Made by a program: the position numbers and the translations under genes. A DNA stretch of 64,000 nt. Source: a bacterium (GTDB lineage Bacteria > UBA10199 > 2-02-FULL-44-16 > JAAZCA01). The notes under the pieces are model-generated. The model saw nothing but the letters and a program-made list of their open reading frames with translations. It made no database searches and was not told where the DNA came from. Below, in pieces: positions 26,339 to 34,936 of this stretch. Each line of letters opens with the position of its first letter. Positions within the stretch are counted from its first letter, which is position 1. The stretch lies in NCBI GenBank assembly GCA_021810905.1, contig JAJZQH010000009.1, forward strand, positions 62,001 through 126,000. Direction: 5' to 3'.

Positions 26339-27193
26339 ATGTATTTGAAATTTTTCGGACTAGCCGAACGCCCGTTCGCCATCACCCCCGATATCCAGTA
26401 TTTATATCTAGGCAGACAGCATGAGCAGGCGCTGGATACGCTTATGTACGGCATCAATCAGCGCCTGGGTTTTGTCATGCTGACGGGAGAAGTGGGCAGC
26501 GGCAAGACGATGATCACGCGCGCGCTGCTATCGCGTATGCCGAACACCGTGGCAACGGCCCTCATCGTGAATCCAATACTCTCCGTGCCGGAGCTGCTGC
26601 AGGCCATCACAAAGGACTTCGGCATAGAGGTGCGCCAGCCGTCACCGCAGAAACAGATCGAGGCGCTCAACAAGTTCGTCCTCAGCAAGGTTGCCGAGGG
26701 CGGGAACGCCCTGGTCGTGGTCGATGAGGCGCAGAACCTCTCCACGAAAGCTTTGGAGACTCTCCGGATGCTCACGAATCTCGAGACGGAGAAGCACAAG
26801 TTGCTTCAGATCATGCTGGTGGGCCAGCCGGAGCTGCTCAAGAAACTCAAGAGCCACGAGCTGAGACAGCTCGATCAGCGAATAACGGCCCGCTTTGACC
26901 TCACTCCGCTCACCGATTCGGAAATGGTGCGTTACATCAACCACCGGCTCTACACTGCAGGCGGCGGCGGCAGGGTCTTCTTCGACGCAAAGGCTTGCAG
27001 GGTCGCGTATTCGGAATCCAAGGGGCTGCCGCGCGCGGTGAATCTCATATGCGACCGTGCGCTCATGGCCGCTTTCGTACAAGGTACGTGCATGATCGAC
27101 AAGAACATCATGAAGGCCGCTATCGCAGATTGGAGGGGGAGGCCTGCACAGTCGCCGTGGGGATTATTGAAGCGGCTCGTGTTTTCATCTTAG
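26339..27193 (+). CDS. ExeA/MshM-like AAA ATPase of the pilus cluster
   Basis: This 284-residue protein opens MYLKFFGLAERPFAITPD, the ExeA/GspA/MshM hallmark. It has Walker A GEVGSGKT (about 48-55), Walker B LVVVDEAQNLS (about 124-134), and RQLDQRITARFDL as sensor/arginine region. In type II secretion, ExeA helps seat the secretin in the peptidoglycan. Here it likely serves the secretin encoded at the end of the operon. A strong GGGGGGG ribosome site precedes it. Confidence 0.9.
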   Translation: MYLKFFGLAERPFAITPDIQYLYLGRQHEQALDTLMYGINQRLGFVMLTGEVGSGKTMITRALLSRMPNTVATALIVNPILSVPELLQAITKDFGIEVRQPSPQKQIEALNKFVLSKVAEGGNALVVVDEAQNLSTKALETLRMLTNLETEKHKLLQIMLVGQPELLKKLKSHELRQLDQRITARFDLTPLTDSEMVRYINHRLYTAGGGGRVFFDAKACRVAYSESKGLPRAVNLICDRALMAAFVQGTCMIDKNIMKAAIADWRGRPAQSPWGLLKRLVFSS

Positions 27194-27248
27194 GCGTTTG
27201 TTTTGACATCCGTCATTTGAAAATTGGGATTTGCAGCGAGGTATCCAC

Positions 27249-27980
27249 ATGTCGCTCATTCATGACGCACTCAAGAAAGCTCAGAACAAAGAAAATGTGC
27301 AGATCGGCGCAGGGCTTTCCGCGTTTCAGGAGCCCGTCGGCGGGAAAAAAACACCTTCATCCAAACGCACGATTGTCCTTGCGGCAGTGCTGTTCGTGGC
27401 GCTCGGTTTCTTTGCATACAAGAGATTTTTTTCAAATTCCGTAGAGCCGTCTCCTCCGATACCTTCCGCGGGAGCGCCCGCGGGAACTGCGCAGGGAACG
27501 CAACCGGTCGGTGGCGCGGATACGATGAAGAAAAAATCTGTCGATGCTTTCAAATCCGACGATCTCGATACGGCCTGGGCGAGCATTGTTGCGGCACAGC
27601 AGCTTGCGCCGAACGATCCCGAGGTATGGAACAATTCGGGTCTGATAGCGAGAAAGCGCGGGGATATGGATGCGGCGCGAACCGCATATCAAAAGGCCCT
27701 GGACCTCAAGCCTGAATATCCGGAGGCGCTCAACAACATGGCGGTGCTGGAGAAAGATCAAGGCAATGCCGTAAAAGCGAGGGAGCTCTTTGAAAAGGCG
27801 CTCAAGATCCAGCCTTCGTATCCGGAAGCTAACTTCAACCTGGCGCTGCTCTACGACAACTCGGGCGACAAGACCAAGGCGGCTGAATACTACAAGCGTT
27901 TCCTGGAAGTAAGCGGCGCTTATTCCAACAATATCGTCGAGGCGGTGCGCGACCGCATAATGGAGATCGAGCCTCAATGA
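27249..27980 (+). CDS. MshN-like TPR protein
   Basis: The start is ATG 27249 (MSLIHDALKKAQNKE, the MshN/GspB opening), with GAGG upstream; 243 residues. One membrane helix (about 40-58) is followed by a proline-rich linker and three tetratricopeptide repeats (about 95-225; EVWNNSGLIARKRGDMDAAR and two more). It probably scaffolds the pilus machine in the periplasm. The stop overlaps the pilM start as ATGA. Confidence 0.85.
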   Translation: MSLIHDALKKAQNKENVQIGAGLSAFQEPVGGKKTPSSKRTIVLAAVLFVALGFFAYKRFFSNSVEPSPPIPSAGAPAGTAQGTQPVGGADTMKKKSVDAFKSDDLDTAWASIVAAQQLAPNDPEVWNNSGLIARKRGDMDAARTAYQKALDLKPEYPEALNNMAVLEKDQGNAVKARELFEKALKIQPSYPEANFNLALLYDNSGDKTKAAEYYKRFLEVSGAYSNNIVEAVRDRIMEIEPQ

Positions 27981-29056
27981 AGATCAGCCTCTTCGGAGTG
28001 CGCGAACTCCTTGAGTCCTTACGCTGGGGCAGGGAACGCCTCGGAATCGATATCGACGGTCATTCGGTCCGGATGGTTCGCCTCGATCACGGCCTTGAGG
28101 GAGGATTCAGGATCGTTTCCTTCGGGCAGCTGGACGTAGATCTCTTCCACTCGAATTTGCTGGAGAAACAGCGGTTCAAGCTTTCGGTGAAACAGCTCGG
28201 CGGCGGCATTGACCGTATCGCCGCGAACATAGAACATCCGAGCCTGCGAGTGCGGAGGATGACGTTCGCAAAAATGCCGGAGCGGGATATACTGGAGGCG
28301 ATTCGCTGGAATTTTCGCGAATATATAGAAGGACCCATAGACAAATACGTGGTCGGCTTCACTCTCCTCGATGACGTCTTTTCGGAAGGCAAGCTCACGT
28401 TAATGGCTTATGGCCTCGCTGCAGACGCTCTGGATGAACACCTGAAGCTGCTAAAGTCTCTGGGGCTCAGGCCCATATCGCTGGAACCGTCTGGAAGCGC
28501 GCTCATGGCTTCGTTCAGAGCGAACGGGATACTGGAAGACGGAAAGAGGCACGTATGTATCGCGTTCAGCGATACGACGGCGATTTTTTCGGTGATGAAG
28601 GGGCGATCGCTTCTCTTCTGCCGTCCTCTTCCCGGCAGCAGCAACGACGCGCTGGCGAGACTCGTGATGCGAAACCTGAATCTGGACAATGAGAAGGCGA
28701 AGAAGGCCATTCAGTCGTGGATGGCGGGCGCTACCGATTCGGCGTCTTCGGAAGAAGGACTCATGCGCAGGATTCAGACGACCGTGGGACATTTTTACAG
28801 CCAGCTCATGATCGAAATACAGCGGTCGATCGACGCGTATTGCATAATGTACGGAGTCGACCGAGTGGATACAATTCATGTATGCGGAATGGCGGTGTTC
28901 TATCCGGGGCTCGTCGATCACATGCGCAGCACATTGGGAATTGAAACGAGCGTATTCAATCCCTTTGAGCGCCTCATGGAGCCTCACAGGCAGACTCCTG
29001 AGATTATGAAAGCTGCGCCGCTCTATGCAGTTGCAGTAGGCCTGGCTATTCCCTAG
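27977..29056 (+). CDS. pilM: Type IV pilus assembly protein PilM (MshI-like)
   Basis: This 359-residue protein has an actin-like ATPase fold: RLGIDIDGHSVRMVRL is the phosphate-1 region and VCIAFSDTTAIFSV the second. PilM sits in the cytoplasm and binds the N-terminal tail of PilN. It lies in the canonical order pilM-N-O-P-secretin. Confidence 0.88.
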   Translation: MKISLFGVRELLESLRWGRERLGIDIDGHSVRMVRLDHGLEGGFRIVSFGQLDVDLFHSNLLEKQRFKLSVKQLGGGIDRIAANIEHPSLRVRRMTFAKMPERDILEAIRWNFREYIEGPIDKYVVGFTLLDDVFSEGKLTLMAYGLAADALDEHLKLLKSLGLRPISLEPSGSALMASFRANGILEDGKRHVCIAFSDTTAIFSVMKGRSLLFCRPLPGSSNDALARLVMRNLNLDNEKAKKAIQSWMAGATDSASSEEGLMRRIQTTVGHFYSQLMIEIQRSIDAYCIMYGVDRVDTIHVCGMAVFYPGLVDHMRSTLGIETSVFNPFERLMEPHRQTPEIMKAAPLYAVAVGLAIP

Positions 29057-29065
29057 GGAGGCAAG

Positions 29066-29644
29066 TTGAAGGAAGCACCGCTCGCCAGGATGAACTTCCT
29101 AAAGCACGTGGGCCGCGGCTTTACGTACAGGAGCATGTTGTACATCGTGGCCGGAGTGTTCGTGTTATTGATCGGCATATATGGCGTGCAGTTGATACGC
29201 GCATACGAGATAGGACGCGGCGTGGACGCGGCGAACCGCGAAATCCTGCGGCTCAACGCGGAGAAGGAGCAACAGATCGATTTGATCAGGTCCATCGGCT
29301 CAAAGCGCGTGAATGTGGAGTCTAAGCAGAACATCACCTCGATCATCGCGCTCAGACCGCGCTGGTCGAAAATACTGAGGGGCCTCGTCAGGTCGCTGCC
29401 GGCCGACGTGTGGCTCGACGGCGTGACCCTGGCGGGCGGAGGCGACGAGCCGTATTCGCTGCGGATAAACGGAAAAGCAAAAAGTCAGCGCGTTCTCACG
29501 ACATTTATCCTTCAGCTGGATTCAAGCGGCCTTTTCAGAAAGACCTCTCTTGAGAATACAAAACAGAGTGAGGATAAAACTGCAACCGTCGATTTTGAGA
29601 TGAGCACGCAGCCTTCAATGAAGAGATTGACGGAAGATGACTAA
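29066..29644 (+). CDS. pilN: Type IV pilus assembly protein PilN
   Basis: The likely start is TTG 29066, with AGGGAGG four bases upstream; ATG 29090 is the alternative. One membrane helix (about 24-46) is followed by a coiled coil and the PilN alpha/beta domain (SKILRGLVRSLPADVWLDGVTL). PilN pairs with PilO to join the inner-membrane platform to the secretin. It overlaps pilO by eight bases. Confidence 0.85.
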   Translation: MKEAPLARMNFLKHVGRGFTYRSMLYIVAGVFVLLIGIYGVQLIRAYEIGRGVDAANREILRLNAEKEQQIDLIRSIGSKRVNVESKQNITSIIALRPRWSKILRGLVRSLPADVWLDGVTLAGGGDEPYSLRINGKAKSQRVLTTFILQLDSSGLFRKTSLENTKQSEDKTATVDFEMSTQPSMKRLTEDD

Positions 29645-30236
29645 ATTGAAATTGCCAAAGTTCAACCTCGATCAGGAATTAACGCTTCGCGAGAAGGTTT
29701 TTTTCGCGCTGGCGATTATAGGCTTGCTCATTTTTTTCTGGAACACGGTGTTGGATCCGCTGAGCTTAAGACTGGCGTCGCGGCTGCAGGAAGAGAAGAA
29801 CCTGAACGGGCAGATTGAGGGCCTTAAGAAGTTAATCGACGGAACTCGAATGCAGCTCAATATACAGTCAAAATTCGCTCACGAGGCCGAGCAGCTGGAT
29901 GAAAAGACGAAGCGGATGCTGGAACGGAAGGTGGTCGATCCTCTCTCCGAAATCCATTCCACCGTCAGCATCCTGAGCAGTCGCAATACCGCAAAGGGAG
30001 TTCGTATAAACGACGTCCATGTGGGCGATATCGTCGACAATAAAACGTATTCCGTTGTGCCGCTCTCTATCGACCTCAGTGCCCGCTATGGAGCCGTGCA
30101 GACATTTTTCTCGACGCTCGAAAACCTGGACAGGCCATTTGCAGTGCGCAGGTTCAACCTCAAGCGAGGAGAAGACGTGAGCGGGCCTTATGTAAAAGCT
30201 TCGATCGATGCCGATCTGTACATTATCAAACGCTGA
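29637..30236 (+). CDS. pilO: Type IV pilus assembly protein PilO
   Basis: This 199-residue protein has one membrane helix (about 23-43), a coiled coil (about 47-100) and a ferredoxin-like end with YGAVQTFFSTLENLDRPFAVRRF, the typical PilO pattern. It forms a heterodimer with PilN. Confidence 0.85.
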   Translation: MTKLKLPKFNLDQELTLREKVFFALAIIGLLIFFWNTVLDPLSLRLASRLQEEKNLNGQIEGLKKLIDGTRMQLNIQSKFAHEAEQLDEKTKRMLERKVVDPLSEIHSTVSILSSRNTAKGVRINDVHVGDIVDNKTYSVVPLSIDLSARYGAVQTFFSTLENLDRPFAVRRFNLKRGEDVSGPYVKASIDADLYIIKR

Positions 30237-30261
30237 GCCGATATAATGGGGGGCTTAAGAG

Positions 30262-30654
30262 ATGACTCCTGACATCATCAGTAAAAAGCGTTTCGTCATT
30301 GGACTCGCCGTTTTCATCTTTTCCGCTCTGATTGCCCGCACGCTCCCGGCACAGTCGCTTTCGGATATGGACTGGCAGGGGTTCGAGAAGCAGCAGGGCA
30401 AGCAGGAGGTGCAAACCCATACGAACCCATTCTCGGGCGGCGTCTCGGCAGCGGAGGATTTGACGGTTGAAGACCTTCAGCTTACTGGTATAGTATACGG
30501 AAGCGCGAATGACTCATATGCGCTCATAAGCGGCTATTTGGTGAGGCCGGGGGATATGATCGCGGGATACCGCGTTGATTCGATAGAGAAGGATCGCGTC
30601 AAGCTCAAGCGTGTGGGCGATGTCTTCGTGCTGGTGCTGGGTGGAGGAATCTAA
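30262..30654 (+). CDS. PilP/MshK-like pilus protein
   Basis: This 130-residue protein has a signal or anchor helix (about 12-31), a linker, and an HR-type beta domain: LQLTGIVYGSANDSYALISGYLVRPGDMIAGY, the GspC/PilP/MshK pattern. It connects PilN-PilO to the secretin. Its stop lies one base before the secretin start codon. Confidence 0.75.
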   Translation: MTPDIISKKRFVIGLAVFIFSALIARTLPAQSLSDMDWQGFEKQQGKQEVQTHTNPFSGGVSAAEDLTVEDLQLTGIVYGSANDSYALISGYLVRPGDMIAGYRVDSIEKDRVKLKRVGDVFVLVLGGGI

Positions 30655-30655
30655 G

Positions 30656-32170
30656 GTGACGGGAAAGAGCAAACATAGCGCATTGTTCGCCGTCTTGCTG
30701 CTGGGAGCCGCCCTTGTTTTGGGAATGGGCGAGGCGCGGGGCCAGCAACCGCAAGCACTCGATACGGGGAATGTAAATCGGGCAGGTTCGACGGGCTACT
30801 TCGGCGCCGGCAACGACCGTACCTACGATATTTCCTTCAAACAGGGCTCGCTGCGCGAGGTGCTGCAGTTTCTGGCCTGGATCGCGGACATCAACATCGT
30901 CATTCCTGAAGGTCTGGACGGGGTGGTCGACGTCAGCTTCCGCGGCGTCAAGATCGACGATGCGCTCAACGCGATCATCAGATCCAACGGCCTGGAATAC
31001 GCCATTGAGGCAAATGTGGTGCGGATAGACAAGGTCGAAGGATTCAAGGATTCGGGGGAAGACCTGAAGACCGAGATGTTTCTTCTGCGTTTCGCGCCCG
31101 CGAAGGAGATGGCTGCAAAGATCCAGACTCTGATGTCCAGCAGGGGCACCGTTATCGCTGATGAGCGTACAAACTCCATCACAGTTCGCGAGATGCCCGC
31201 GAATATCGACAAAGTCAGGCGCTTCATCGACGGCGTGGATATAAAAGACGCGCAGGTCCTCATCGAATCCAAGATACTGGAAGCCACGCGCAGATTTTCA
31301 CAGGCCCTCGGCATTCAGTGGGGCTTAAACCGCGGCGCAGATGGGTCGACGTTCCGCTTCGGCGGAGTTTCGGCAGTGGGTCAGGCGGATTCGGGCCGCA
31401 ACTTGAACGTCAACCTGCAGTCGACGACTCAGCCGCCGACCAGCGGTCTGCTCATTGGCTCGCTCTTCAAGGGCACCAATCTCGACATTCAGCTGCTTGC
31501 CGCGGAACAGCGCGGCGATATCTACGTGATCTCCGACCCCTCCATCGTCACGTCCAACGGAAAGGCCGCCAACATAAGAAGCGGATCGACCCTGATCCTC
31601 CAGAATTCGGGCGCCGTGAATATAGGCACCGCGGCAGGCACCACCGCATCGACCGGCGGCGGATACCAGGAGAAAAAGACCGGCGTAGAACTGAAGGTCA
31701 CGCCGCAGATCACGATACACGATTACGTCAAGATGGACATCGAGGCCACGACTTCAACGCCCGATTTTAACAGGCAGGTGCAAGGAATCCCGGTGATCCT
31801 GGACAATACCGCCACGACGAGCGTGCTCGTCAAGGACGGCGAGACGACGGTGATAGGCGGCCTTTCTCGTTATTCTGACTCGCTCAACAAGAGCAGGGTT
31901 CCGTACGTGTCGCGCATCCCGCTTCTCGGAAATCTCTTCAAGAGCAAGGAACGCAGTGCAGAGAATACCGAACTCATGGTATTCATAAAGCCGTCGATCA
32001 TCCGCGTGGAGGGCACGGATCCAGCTCAGATGCGCGTGAAGGAGGTCGATGAGCGCAAGGAATCGATGTTCCTCGACCCGGTGCTCGATCCCAAGAAGAA
32101 CAAGCTTCCGGCGTGGGAGCCGCAGAAAGATAAGCTCTTGAAGAGCGGCGGCAACAAATACTCGAGATAA
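30656..32170 (+). CDS. Outer-membrane secretin PilQ/MshL
   Basis: The start is GTG 30656, eight bases after GGAGG. A signal peptide (about 1-35, LLLGAALVLGMGEARG) is followed by an STN/AMIN-like N0 domain (FKQGSLREVLQFLAWIADINIVIP), an N1 domain (EMFLLRFAPAKEMAAKIQTLM), and the secretin channel domain with VELKVTPQI, TSVLVKDGETTVIGGL and VPYVSRIPLLGNLFKS. At 504 residues it is short, as MshL-type secretins are. It forms the pilus exit pore. Confidence 0.92.
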   Translation: MTGKSKHSALFAVLLLGAALVLGMGEARGQQPQALDTGNVNRAGSTGYFGAGNDRTYDISFKQGSLREVLQFLAWIADINIVIPEGLDGVVDVSFRGVKIDDALNAIIRSNGLEYAIEANVVRIDKVEGFKDSGEDLKTEMFLLRFAPAKEMAAKIQTLMSSRGTVIADERTNSITVREMPANIDKVRRFIDGVDIKDAQVLIESKILEATRRFSQALGIQWGLNRGADGSTFRFGGVSAVGQADSGRNLNVNLQSTTQPPTSGLLIGSLFKGTNLDIQLLAAEQRGDIYVISDPSIVTSNGKAANIRSGSTLILQNSGAVNIGTAAGTTASTGGGYQEKKTGVELKVTPQITIHDYVKMDIEATTSTPDFNRQVQGIPVILDNTATTSVLVKDGETTVIGGLSRYSDSLNKSRVPYVSRIPLLGNLFKSKERSAENTELMVFIKPSIIRVEGTDPAQMRVKEVDERKESMFLDPVLDPKKNKLPAWEPQKDKLLKSGGNKYSR

Positions 32171-32172
32171 AT

Positions 32173-32487
32173 ATGAACGATATCCACCAGCACATTGAAG
32201 CCCGTCCTACCAACTGGTTACCCGTCCCCGGTGAGGAGGATAAGGAAGAGCGCAGGGTGGCGCTCGTTGACGAACATGATCTGTTCAGCAAGGGCGATAT
32301 CGATTCGTATTATCCCAAACAGGGACGCGGGTTGATTCGCGGACATCGCGGAGAGTCGATATCTTTCAACGTGAAAGACGTATTGGTGATTGGAGATACG
32401 CAAAACATCAAGTCGGGCGCCCGCGTGGGATACGATGCATCGCATACCTCGCACGGAATGAAGATTACTAGATTGAAAGTCTATTAG
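32173..32487 (+). CDS. Small cold-shock-domain-like protein
   Basis: This 104-residue protein follows the secretin after two bases. Residues about 50-104 read as a diverged cold-shock/OB fold: GRGLIRGHRGESISFNVKDV matches the GxGFI....DIFxHxxD pattern, followed by a basic end. The first 50 residues are acidic and unmatched. It may bind RNA. The stop codon TAG lies in the start of the intergenic repeat. The assignment is inference from pattern. Confidence 0.5.
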   Translation: MNDIHQHIEARPTNWLPVPGEEDKEERRVALVDEHDLFSKGDIDSYYPKQGRGLIRGHRGESISFNVKDVLVIGDTQNIKSGARVGYDASHTSHGMKITRLKVY

Positions 32488-32548
32488 TGCGTTCGTAAAG
32501 CCTGTCCAGGTTTTCGATCGCACGAGAGTACGATCGCACTAACGCACG
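32485..32548. repeat. Tandem-arm hairpin repeat between convergent genes
   Basis: The left arm tagtgcgttcgt (32485-32497) pairs with acgatcgcactaacgcac (32530-32547). The loop, aaagcctgtccaggtttt, has the inverted form of the shared core. Each arm supplies the TAG stop of the gene that enters it, so the element acts as a two-way end for the cold-shock-like gene and gltX. Confidence 0.75.
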
Positions 32549-33930
32549 CTTTGCAGTGCTGCTTCTATCCGTTTGAGCGCACGCTCTTTCCCCAGAATTG
32601 AGAGCACCTCATAGATGCCGGGACTTGCAGTTGAGCCGGTGAGTGAGACGCGTACGGGCTGCGCAAGCTCCAGCATTTTGCAGCCGAATTCGGAAAGCGC
32701 CGATTCAAAGAGCTTTGCCAGGGCCTGCTCGCTCCAGTCATCCTGAAGGGCTAGACGATTTTTTATCGTATCCAGGCGTTTAGCGTTGTCACCCCTGAGC
32801 CATTTCTCCGTTGCCTTTGGATCTATCTCTATGACATCGCGGAAATAGAACGCGGAGATCTCAGCTAGTTCCTTGAAGTTCCTGGCCCTCTCCCGTTCAG
32901 TAGCCAGCGCGCGCGCTGCATATGCGCGGTCGCCCGCGTCTAGAGACATGGCCTTGAGGAATGGTTCAGTCATTGCCGCGATCTCGTCATCGGTATTCTT
33001 CGCCATGTGCTGCGCATTCACCCAGCCCAGCTTCTCGAAATCGAAGATGGAAGGGGCGCTGCCTACGGCGCTCAGGTCAAATGCCTTTATCAGTTCGTCG
33101 CGAGAAAATATTTCGCGATCTCCGCACGACCAGCCGAGCCGCGCGAGATAATTGACGACCGCTTCAGGAAGATAGCCCATCTCCCTGTATTCCGTAACGG
33201 ATGCGGCGCCGTGGCGTTTGGAGAGTTTTTTTCGGTCGGAGCCGTGGATCATAGGCAGGTGCGCGAACTCGGGCACGGGGTAACCCAGCGCTTCGTAGAG
33301 AAGTACCTGGCGCGGCGTGTTGTTGATATGGTCGTCGCCTCGTATGACGTGCGTGATCGCCATCGTCACGTCGTCGACGACCACGGTGAAATTGTAGGTG
33401 GGCGAGCCGTCGCTGCGCGCGATGATCAGGTCATCGAGCTCGCGATTTTCAAAGGTAATCGTTCCCCTGCAGATGTCGTGGAAGCTTACGGAACCCTCGA
33501 CCGGCGCGCGGAAGCGTATTGCCGCAGGCTTGCCGGGTTGCGCAGGTCTGTTGCGGCAGGTGCCGTCGTACTTGGGCTTTCGTCCCTCGGCCAGCGCCTG
33601 CGCGCGCTTGGCTTCAAGTTCTTCAGGAGTGCACGTGCAAGGGTATGCCTTGCCCTCGTCGAGCAGCTTTTGCACGTGTTCGCGGTAGAGATCCATGCGC
33701 TGCGTCTGATAGAACGGCCCTTCGTCCCAGTCCATTCCGAGCCAGCGCATTCCGTCGAGTATCGATTGTTCGAACTCCTTTGTGGATCGCTCGAGGTCGG
33801 TATCTTCGATTCGCAGAATGAAGACGCCGCCGTGATGGCGCGCGAAGAGCCAGTTGAAAAGAGCGGTGCGCGCTCCGCCGATGTGCAGGGCACCCGTAGG
33901 CGATGGTGCAAAGCGAACTCGTGGTTTCAT
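32539..33930 (-). CDS. gltX: Glutamyl-tRNA synthetase
   Basis: The enzyme charges tRNA(Glu), and in many bacteria tRNA(Gln), with glutamate. The start is ATG 33930 (MKPRVRFAPSPTGALHIGGART); 463 residues. The HIGH-type motif is HIGG and the KMSKS motif is KLSKRHG. The insert with four-residue zinc-site pattern (CTCTPEE and CRNR) is present, and the C-terminal anticodon-binding domain is full. The final residues and stop come from the repeat at 32485. Confidence 0.97.
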   Translation of the reverse strand: MKPRVRFAPSPTGALHIGGARTALFNWLFARHHGGVFILRIEDTDLERSTKEFEQSILDGMRWLGMDWDEGPFYQTQRMDLYREHVQKLLDEGKAYPCTCTPEELEAKRAQALAEGRKPKYDGTCRNRPAQPGKPAAIRFRAPVEGSVSFHDICRGTITFENRELDDLIIARSDGSPTYNFTVVVDDVTMAITHVIRGDDHINNTPRQVLLYEALGYPVPEFAHLPMIHGSDRKKLSKRHGAASVTEYREMGYLPEAVVNYLARLGWSCGDREIFSRDELIKAFDLSAVGSAPSIFDFEKLGWVNAQHMAKNTDDEIAAMTEPFLKAMSLDAGDRAYAARALATERERARNFKELAEISAFYFRDVIEIDPKATEKWLRGDNAKRLDTIKNRLALQDDWSEQALAKLFESALSEFGCKMLELAQPVRVSLTGSTASPGIYEVLSILGKERALKRIEAALQSVR

Positions 33931-33956
33931 GTTATCCTTTCCGTTTGATCCTGAAT

Positions 33957-34103
33957 TGCTGCAGCTGGAAGTTTTCTGTCGAGCGCGCCTAGAGGAGGCC
34001 GGGTTCAGCAGCCGTCTAATAATACCGACCGACGAAAGGCAGGCGGCTCGCCGGCGTTTGAGGCGAGCCGCCTGCGATCGAGTGAAAACTTCCAGCTGCA
34101 GCA
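33957..34103. repeat. Nested inverted-repeat element upstream of gltX
   Basis: A 20-bp outer inverted repeat (tgctgcagctggaagttttc at 33957-33976 and its complement at 34084-34103) encloses a second perfect 14-bp hairpin (34039-34052 with 34062-34075). The element is 147 bp, with no reading frame of its own. It looks like a small non-autonomous mobile element or a structured RNA. It fills the gap between amrB and gltX, which are both on the minus strand. Confidence 0.8.
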
Positions 34104-34108
34104 GCATG

Positions 34109-34915
34109 TCACTGTTCAATCACGAATCCTGCATATCCCACCACGGCGTCGTAGTCGCCCGACACATCTCCGGACGTTGCGTGCTTTACCAACGTGGCCT
34201 TGGTGGCCCCGAGTTTTTTACATGCGAAGATCGTGATCGCAGTTGGGAGAACGCCGCACATCGATATGCGGTGTTCGGCGCAAGTGGTCACGAGCCCCAG
34301 CGCGTCCAGCGCGAGCACGCGGTCTATCGCCATCTGATCCTTGTGGATCGTGCGTTTCTGGTCCTCATAGTGGTTCATGTCGCTGCTGGCCACGATGAGA
34401 ATCTCTTCCTTTTCGCTCCTGATCACTTCGGCTATCGCCTCGCCGATCCTGCGGCATTCGCCAACGTCAACCCTGGAAATGCAGATAGGGACGATTGAGA
34501 GCTCTGGCTGCCTTGCCAGCAAAAAAGGCAGTTCAACTTCGAGCGAGTGTTCCGCCAGATGGGCGGAATGGTCGTCAGCGAGCTCGCCGCATGCGGCGAG
34601 CAATTTCTTTGCCAGCGCCTCATCGACCGGGATGCTGCCCGTGGGAATCTGCCAGCTCCCCCGAGCCCAGACGGCGGCGCGCTCGCCCATGCCCGTGTGA
34701 TTAGGTGAGAGCACGATGCATCTGCGCGGCACGACCACGCTTGCGAATACGGCGCCGGCGACGGCGCCCGAATATATGTAACCCGCGTGCGGCGCAACGG
34801 CGCCCATGGCTTTTCTTGGTTTCGCGTCCACGTTGAGGAAACGATTTACCTCGGCTTCGAGAGAAGCCTTGCTTCCTGGATAGAACTGGCCGGCGACTGC
34901 GGGTTTGCGTTCCAT
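34109..34915 (-). CDS. amrB: MEMO1/AmmeMemoRadiSam system protein B
   Basis: This 268-residue protein carries the full MEMO signature: VAGQFYPG, APHAGYIYSG, SPNHTG, EHSLEVELPFL, ASSDMNHYE and SMCGVLPT, including the His/Cys metal-ligand positions. The family resembles extradiol dioxygenases and is often linked to a radical SAM partner (AmrS), which is not seen here. The function is not established. Confidence 0.92.
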   Translation of the reverse strand: MERKPAVAGQFYPGSKASLEAEVNRFLNVDAKPRKAMGAVAPHAGYIYSGAVAGAVFASVVVPRRCIVLSPNHTGMGERAAVWARGSWQIPTGSIPVDEALAKKLLAACGELADDHSAHLAEHSLEVELPFLLARQPELSIVPICISRVDVGECRRIGEAIAEVIRSEKEEILIVASSDMNHYEDQKRTIHKDQMAIDRVLALDALGLVTTCAEHRISMCGVLPTAITIFACKKLGATKATLVKHATSGDVSGDYDAVVGYAGFVIEQ

Positions 34916-34936
34916 TTCTCCCTCCTTTTTTATTGG

